A stretch of 33,343 nucleotides of DNA from Deltaproteobacteria bacterium. Lineage in GTDB: Bacteria; Desulfobacterota; Desulfobaccia; Desulfobaccales; 0-14-0-80-60-11. A program made the translations under genes and the position numbers. The notes under the pieces were generated by a model. That model searched no databases and was not told where the DNA came from. It saw only the letters and a program-made list of their open reading frames with translations. Within the stretch, counting starts at the first letter, position 1, and each line of letters begins with the position of its first letter. This document shows positions 28,087-33,343 of this stretch, in pieces. The stretch is from assembly GCA_003599195.1 (NCBI GenBank), contig QZIZ01000108.1:1-33343 (forward strand). The letters run 5' to 3'.

Positions 28087-28536
28087 GGTTGGTCCTCCTT
28101 TTGGATAACTGCCAGTGAGAGGTTAATTGCCCTTCACCCCTGCCCAGGGATGTTGTTTGGGCGCCTGCTCAACCTGGCCTGCCTGCAATCGAGGAGAACC
28201 TTGCTCTGCCGGAGTCTTAATGGCTTGCGGCTATTACCATCACTAGCAGCGACTCCCGGCAAATAGAATCTAACCGAAAGCCAGGCCGGTCTGGTCAAGC
28301 AGGCCGCCGCTTTCCGTTTCTGGCACCATTCCTCCTTTCTGTTTGGTAAAACCATGTAAAAAATTCCCACCGTCTTAAGACCATGGCGCCGATAATCTCA
28401 AAGGTTTCAATCCTGCTTTCCCCTGGCGGAAGGGAGAGGGGAGGAGGTTTTGGCGGAAATAAGGATAAGCCCTGGCCCTCCCGCCGTTGGGGAAATCTTT
28501 TTAGGATGACTCAAGCCATTCCCTGGAGACAACGCA

Positions 28537-29016
28537 TTAATGGTCACACACATTCGGGCCATTGACCAAGGCCCCGGAAAGGTAGCCCTGGACCAGGGCC
28601 TCCGACTCCTGACTCGGACTGCCGGTGATCACCCTGATTCCTTGTTCCGCAAAGAGGTCAAGAGCCCGCTGGCCCATGCCACCGGCAAAGATAAGATTCA
28701 CTCCCAAATCCCCCAGCCAGCGAGGCAGGACCCCTGGTTCATGAGGCGGAGGAGTAAGGAGTTCTTTGTCGTCGATCAATCCTTCCTTGACCCGGATTAC
28801 GGCAAATTGTTGGCAATGGCCGAAGTGATTGCATAACCGTCCCTCAGCCAGTGGTATGGCTACCTTAAAGGTGTTGGAATCAGATACGATGTTCCCCGAT
28901 GATGGGACTTGTAAACATTTTCGGAGCTGTTCCTCAAGCCGAGATTCGTCTTCTCCTTTGGGGAGATGGCGCTCAGCGCCATCCTGGGCGCAGTGATGAC
29001 TCTTACAGTTGCTCAT
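28537..29016 (-). CDS. NifX/NifB-type family protein (ORP-like) with N-terminal extension
   Basis: FKVAIPLAEGRLCNHFGHCQQFAVIRV...LIFAGGMGQRALDLFAEQGIRVITG. Confidence 0.85.
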   Translation of the reverse strand: MSNCKSHHCAQDGAERHLPKGEDESRLEEQLRKCLQVPSSGNIVSDSNTFKVAIPLAEGRLCNHFGHCQQFAVIRVKEGLIDDKELLTPPPHEPGVLPRWLGDLGVNLIFAGGMGQRALDLFAEQGIRVITGSPSQESEALVQGYLSGALVNGPNVCDH

Positions 29017-29059
29017 CTCAAACCATTCCTCTGGAAAGAATCTTTTTACAGCTTATTGA

Positions 29060-29074
29060 TCAAGTACTATGCCA
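29060..29074 (-). promoter_or_regulatory. Candidate sigma-54 promoter upstream of 28537-29016
   Basis: Minus strand TGGCATAGTACTTGA (GG-N10-GA; weak -12). Confidence 0.45.
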
Positions 29075-29126
29075 ATGGTGTATTGTACCGGAATAGAGGG
29101 TTTTTAAAGGACGGCCAAGGGTGTTT

Positions 29127-29143
29127 GGGAGCATTTTGCTCCC
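29127..29143. promoter_or_regulatory. Candidate enhancer/UAS palindrome for the sigma-54 activator
   Basis: GGGAGCATTTTGCTCCC. Confidence 0.65.
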
Positions 29144-29159
29144 TCAACAAAGGATAATA

Positions 29160-29174
29160 GGAGCAAAATACTCC
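29160..29174. promoter_or_regulatory. Second candidate UAS palindrome
   Basis: GGAGCAAAATACTCC, one mismatch in dyad. Confidence 0.55.
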
Positions 29175-29195
29175 CCACAAATGAGGGCGGTATTT

Positions 29196-30470
29196 CTATC
29201 GGGGCGGGTTGATCCTGTAATGGTTGATTTTGCGGCGCAGGGTGCTTTTGTCGACGCCCAGTTCCCGGGCGGTGGCCAGGCGTCGCCATTGATTGCGTTC
29301 CAACGCTTCCCACAGGGCCTTTTTTTCGATTTCCTCCAAGGTTAGGCCGGTAAGGATAAGTCCTGACTGATTTTCAGGCTGCAAGTGCTCCGGCAGATGT
29401 TGCGGCTGGATCAGGCCGGAGGGACAGAGGATAAATGCATGTTCGATGGCGTTTTCCAGTTCCCGAATGTTGCCCGGCCACTCATGACGCATAAAAATGG
29501 CCAGCACCTCATGGCTCAACCCCAGGATTTTCTTCCCCTTCAGCTTATTGAAGCGCTCGATGAAATGCTCGGCCAGCAGGGGAATGTCTTCTTTGCGTGC
29601 GGCCAGCCGGGGCAATTTAATCTTCACCACATTGATGCGGTAATAAAGATCCGTGCGGAAGGTCCCGTCCTCCACGAATCTGGCCAGGTCCTTATGGGTC
29701 GCGGTGATGATGCGCACATCAGCCTTCATGCTCCGGGATGAGCCTAACGGCATATAGGTCCGCTCTTCCAGGACCCGGAGCAGCCGCACTTGCAGGGCCG
29801 GAGAAATGTCGCCGATTTCATCGAGAAACAGGGTCCCCTTTTCCGCCAAGGCAAAGCGGCCCAGTCTATCCTTGCGGGCATCCGTAAAGGCCCCGGCGGT
29901 GTGGCCGAAGAGTTCCGACTCCAGCAGGGTGTCCGGGAGTGCCCCGCAGTTAACGGCCACAAAGGGGGCTTTGGCGCGTTGGCTCAGGTTATGAAGAGCC
30001 CTGGCCACCAATTCCTTGCCGGTGCCGGACTCCCCCTGGATGAGTACAGTGCTATCGGAGTGGGCGATTTCCGGCAGCAGTGAGAAGATCTTTTGCATCA
30101 AGGGGGACTTGGAAAGGATGTCTTGCAGGCGGTATTGCCGGCGAATTTCCCGGCGCAGTTCCTCCACCAGGCTTAGATCACGGAAGGTCTCCACCCCGCC
30201 GATGATCTCTCCGAACTCGTTCTTAAGCAAGGCGGTGCTGACGCTGATGGGGATTTCCCTGCCGTCGGCCCGGAGGATGGCAATGGCCCGGTTCACCACC
30301 GGTTTCCCGATCTCCAAAGTGTGGCGGAGAACGCAGGCCGATTCGCACACACTGGCCCGGAAGACCTCGCAACAGGGCCGCCCCAGGGCCTCTGCGGCCG
30401 GCACGCCGATAATCTCCGCGGCTGCCTGGTTGAAGAAAGTAACCCTCCAGTCCAGGTCCACCGTGAACAC
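29196..30470 (-). CDS. PAS domain-containing sigma-54-dependent transcriptional activator
   Basis: PAS region, AAA+ motifs GESGTGKELVARALHNLS, ESELFGHTAGAFTDA, GTLFLDEIGDI, C-terminal HTH ARELGVDKSTLRRKI; PAS homology (QTEIILNSIAEGVFTVDLDW) extends upstream of the GTG start. Confidence 0.92.
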   Translation of the reverse strand: MFTVDLDWRVTFFNQAAAEIIGVPAAEALGRPCCEVFRASVCESACVLRHTLEIGKPVVNRAIAILRADGREIPISVSTALLKNEFGEIIGGVETFRDLSLVEELRREIRRQYRLQDILSKSPLMQKIFSLLPEIAHSDSTVLIQGESGTGKELVARALHNLSQRAKAPFVAVNCGALPDTLLESELFGHTAGAFTDARKDRLGRFALAEKGTLFLDEIGDISPALQVRLLRVLEERTYMPLGSSRSMKADVRIITATHKDLARFVEDGTFRTDLYYRINVVKIKLPRLAARKEDIPLLAEHFIERFNKLKGKKILGLSHEVLAIFMRHEWPGNIRELENAIEHAFILCPSGLIQPQHLPEHLQPENQSGLILTGLTLEEIEKKALWEALERNQWRRLATARELGVDKSTLRRKINHYRINPPR

Positions 30471-30544
30471 GCCTTCGGCGATGCTGTTCAGGATGATTTC
30501 GGTCTGGGAGGGGAGGCGGGACGTTGATCTAGCTCTGGTCCGCC

Positions 30545-31450
30545 CTAGGTCTGAGCCGGCCTTTGAACGTTTCCCTTCGGCTTCCGCCCGGCAATCTCGC
30601 TTGTTAATCGTTCCCAGACCACTTGGAGAAGTGTCTGTAATTTCTTGTTATTATATTCCATTATCGTCTTGCCTTCAACCTGGGCCCGAGTGAAATCTGG
30701 ATCGAATGGCAAATACCCCAAAAAAGCATAGCCCTTTTCCCGGCAGAATTCCGCGATCTTTTTTGCAGTCTCCCAATGTACATCCGCCTTATTCACCAGG
30801 ACCAGGACCGGCAAGCCGAAATGCCTGACAAGGGTCGCCACCCGCTCAAGGTCATGGCGCCCGGCGATACTGGGTTCGGTTACTATCAGGACCGCGCTGG
30901 CATCACCCAGAGAAGCTATTACCGGACAACCGATCCCAGGCGGGCCGTCGGTGATTATCCAACCCCGGCTTTGTTCTTCCGCCACTCGCCGTGCCTCCCG
31001 GCGGACCAGGGCCACCAGTTTGCCGGAATTTTCTTCGGCAATCCCCAAGCGGGCATGCACCAAAGGTCCGAAGCGGGTAGCGGAGATGAACCACTCGCCA
31101 CAGAGATTGTCAGGAAAGTCAATAGCTTTGGCAGGACACAAATACCAGCAGACGCCGCAGCCTTCACAGACCAAGTGATTAATTTCCAGAGACCCGCTGA
31201 TGGCTCCGAACCGGCACCATTCCAGACATTCGCCACATTGCACGCAGCGGTCGGGATCGATGACCGCCTTGTGTCCGGCATAAAAATTCTGCCTTCCCCG
31301 GACTTCGGGACGGAGCAAAAGGTGCAGGTCTGCGGCATCCACATCGGCATCACAGAGCAGTTTATCCTGGGCCAGGGCCGCAAGCGCGCCCACCAGGCTG
31401 GTCTTGCCGGTGCCGCCCTTGCCGCTCAACACCACTAATTCACGGATATT
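30545..31450 (-). CDS. MinD/Mrp-type P-loop ATPase with inserted 4Fe-4S ferredoxin domain
   Basis: LVVLSGKGGTGKTSLVGALAAL plus DRCVQCGECLEWCRFGAI...CEGCGVCWYLCPAKAI; start likely at MPNIRELVV (about 31453). Confidence 0.9.
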   Translation of the reverse strand, partial: NIRELVVLSGKGGTGKTSLVGALAALAQDKLLCDADVDAADLHLLLRPEVRGRQNFYAGHKAVIDPDRCVQCGECLEWCRFGAISGSLEINHLVCEGCGVCWYLCPAKAIDFPDNLCGEWFISATRFGPLVHARLGIAEENSGKLVALVRREARRVAEEQSRGWIITDGPPGIGCPVIASLGDASAVLIVTEPSIAGRHDLERVATLVRHFGLPVLVLVNKADVHWETAKKIAEFCREKGYAFLGYLPFDPDFTRAQVEGKTIMEYNNKKLQTLLQVVWERLTSEIAGRKPKGNVQRPAQT

Positions 31451-32309
31451 CGGCATCAATAATTTCTCTAAACGGCAAAATGTCTTGGTTAAGTTTGGCG
31501 AGCAGATCATCCATCAGACGTTGCCACTGCGGCAGCTCTTCCACCAGTAAGCCGCCCCGGGCATAGACCTCAGCCGCTTCTCGGTCGAAAGGGATTTCCT
31601 GTAAAATCGGCAGGTTTTCCCGGGCTGCATATTCGTGCACCTGCCGGTCTCCCAGATCGGCCCGATTAATTACCAGGCCGCAAGGGATGTTTAACTGCCG
31701 GGTCACCCCCACCGCCAGTTCCAAATCGTTGAGCCCAAAGGGGGTTGGTTCCGTAACCAGAATCACCGCATTGCTCCCCCAGAGCGAGGTCACCACCGGG
31801 CAGGAGGCGCCGGGGGGGGCATCAATGATGGTCAGTCCGCGGGACGGGATTTCCTGCTTAACTCGCCGGATGAGAGGCGGGGCCATGGCTTCTCCCACCC
31901 GCAGCCGGCCATGGGTGCAGGTGATTTTGCCTCGGCAGCCGGTTTCCACTTGCCCTATCAGGCGCTTCCGGGACATCACCGCATCTTCTGGGCAGACCAG
32001 GGAACACCCCCCGCAGCTATGACATAGTTCGGGAAAGGTGAGCGCGGTTTCGGGAAGGATGGCGATGGCGTTGAACTGACAGATTTCCTGGCATTTGCCG
32101 CATAAGGTGCATTTACCCACATCGATTTCCGGCACTTCCACTTCAAATGCCAGACTTTCGGTAATCTCCGGCCGTAGGAAGAGATGGGCGTTGGGTTCCT
32201 CCACATCGCAATCGAGCAGATGCACCGGTTCGTCCAGGGCAGCCGCCAGATTGGTGGCGATAGTGGTTTTCCCGGTGCCGCCTTTGCCGCTGGCTACAGA
32301 GATAATCAT
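31440..32309 (-). CDS. MinD/Mrp-type P-loop ATPase with inserted 4Fe-4S ferredoxin domain
   Basis: MIISVASGKGGTGKTTIATNLAAAL plus GKCTLCGKCQEICQFNAI...CHSCGGCSLVCPEDAV. Confidence 0.92.
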   Translation of the reverse strand: MIISVASGKGGTGKTTIATNLAAALDEPVHLLDCDVEEPNAHLFLRPEITESLAFEVEVPEIDVGKCTLCGKCQEICQFNAIAILPETALTFPELCHSCGGCSLVCPEDAVMSRKRLIGQVETGCRGKITCTHGRLRVGEAMAPPLIRRVKQEIPSRGLTIIDAPPGASCPVVTSLWGSNAVILVTEPTPFGLNDLELAVGVTRQLNIPCGLVINRADLGDRQVHEYAARENLPILQEIPFDREAAEVYARGGLLVEELPQWQRLMDDLLAKLNQDILPFREIIDAEYP

Positions 32310-32317
32310 TTATCCCT

Positions 32318-32881
32318 TCACTTCCGCTCCATAATCTGATGGCAGCGGGGACACTTTATCTGCGCGCAAGGGATGCCTTGTTCATGGGGGATACTGGAGC
32401 CGCAGGCCGGGCATTGACAGGCCCCACCCGGTCCCAACCCCTGCACCGGTTCGTTGAGACTGGTGTTCCCACCCCGACTTCCGATTCTCTCCTGACCCCG
32501 GCACGGAAGCCCCTTCCCCTCTATCCAGCCGCTGCGGTACCGGCGCAGACCCCGGCAGCCGGGCAGCAAAAACTTTGGATGGTCTAAGGCATTCTGCCAG
32601 TAAGATTGCACCACTTCCTGTACCTCGCCAGCCACTCCGCTCACTACAGTGAGGCCGAGCTCTCCTGCATACCGCAGGAGATCAGCGCTCAAGGCGCCGC
32701 AGATCAGGGTGTTGACCCCTTTATCACGTAATGCCTGCAACCGCTGGGCCGCAGCCAGGTGAGGCAAAGCCAGCTCCTGCCCACCCCCTTCCTGGTAGGG
32801 CTCTTCCGGGAAAATCTGCATCCGGGAACACCAGTTCAACACCGGCGCCACCCGGCCTCGCATCACCGGTATGGCAATCAT
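32318..32881 (-). CDS. NifX/NifB-type domain protein with C-terminal zinc-ribbon
   Basis: MIAIPVMRGRVAPVLNWCSRMQIF...NTLICGALSADLLRYAGELGLTVVSGVAGEVQEVVQSY; C-terminal CQCPACGSSIPHEQGIPCAQIKCPRCHQIM. Confidence 0.8.
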   Translation of the reverse strand: MIAIPVMRGRVAPVLNWCSRMQIFPEEPYQEGGGQELALPHLAAAQRLQALRDKGVNTLICGALSADLLRYAGELGLTVVSGVAGEVQEVVQSYWQNALDHPKFLLPGCRGLRRYRSGWIEGKGLPCRGQERIGSRGGNTSLNEPVQGLGPGGACQCPACGSSIPHEQGIPCAQIKCPRCHQIMERK

Positions 32882-32946
32882 CTCTTCTCTTTTAAGTTGT
32901 TGATGGATGATGTCTTAATTTTCGGGTTCTCCCTATATGGCTATAA

Positions 32947-32962
32947 AGCACGATGTATGCCA
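32947..32962 (-). promoter_or_regulatory. Candidate sigma-54 promoter upstream of the 32881 operon
   Basis: Minus strand TGGCATACATCGTGCT (GG-N10-GC), about 65 nt upstream of the start codon. Confidence 0.65.
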
Positions 32963-33004
32963 ATTATCGTGGGGCTTGTCGTCGTCTTCTGGCAGCAGCC
33001 TGAC

Positions 33005-33020
33005 GGGAGCAAAATGCTCC
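33005..33020. promoter_or_regulatory. Third candidate UAS palindrome
   Basis: GGGAGCAAAATGCTCC, same motif as 29127-29143 in inverse orientation. Confidence 0.65.
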
Positions 33021-33217
33021 TTCCGCCAGGGAATATTCTTATAATCGGTTATCCGATATTTTCAAATGGAAATTATTCTGTCTTAAAGGAAGTGATCAGT
33101 AGTCAGCTATCATTTATGAAAACGTCGGTTAGAAGGTTGATTAGGTGAAAATAACTGATTAATAATTAATTGATTACGATTACTGATTACTCGATTACCA
33201 GAGATATTAGGAATCCC

Positions 33218-33343
33218 ATGAAATCGTTTGAGGAATTACTCGCAGGTTCGGTGGCGGCCCATGGACATCTCTGTCCGGGCCAGGTGGTGGGGGTGCGCAT
33301 GGCCCTGCTGGGCCTGCGGCTCCTTACTTTCGAGGCGCCCCCG
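33218..33343 (+). CDS. FmdE family protein, 3' truncated by window edge
   Basis: MKSFEELLAGSVAAHGHLCPGQVVGVRMALLGLRLL, typical FmdE N-terminus. Confidence 0.8.
   Translation, partial: MKSFEELLAGSVAAHGHLCPGQVVGVRMALLGLRLLTFEAPP

Overview
This window is typical of an anaerobic Desulfobacterota-like chromosome (inferred from gene content only). From left to right it contains: the 3' end of an ADP-forming acyl-CoA synthetase; a CODH/acetyl-CoA synthase (Wood-Ljungdahl) operon, cooC-acsD-acsA/cooS-acsB-acsC-acsE; housekeeping genes (TIGR00725-like/LOG-like protein, DHOD-like enzyme, hemW, lepA); a GEMM-I (c-di-GMP class) riboswitch upstream of an exported protein; a secreted trypsin-like protease followed by a stand-alone copy of its N-terminal domain and a solitary HicB-like gene; a spermidine-synthase-like membrane protein; small exported and Cys-rich proteins; a decayed PEP/pyruvate-binding gene; zinc-ribbon and SH3b proteins; ssrA (tmRNA); and an ORP-like cluster (NifX/NifB-type proteins, two ferredoxin-containing MinD ATPases, a sigma-54 activator, FmdE). 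The best leads are: (1) three copies of a GGGAGCA-TTT-TGCTCCC palindrome next to sigma-54-like promoters in both control regions of the ORP-like cluster; (2) hemW with an in-frame repeat-derived insertion, no canonical start codon upstream of its radical-SAM motif, and repeat DNA at both ends; (3) a protease plus free prodomain-like protein pair; (4) a 141-bp MITE-like foldback element with a 5-bp target duplication; (5) a 21-aa membrane microprotein missed by the ORF track. All calls come from reading the sequence, with no database searches.
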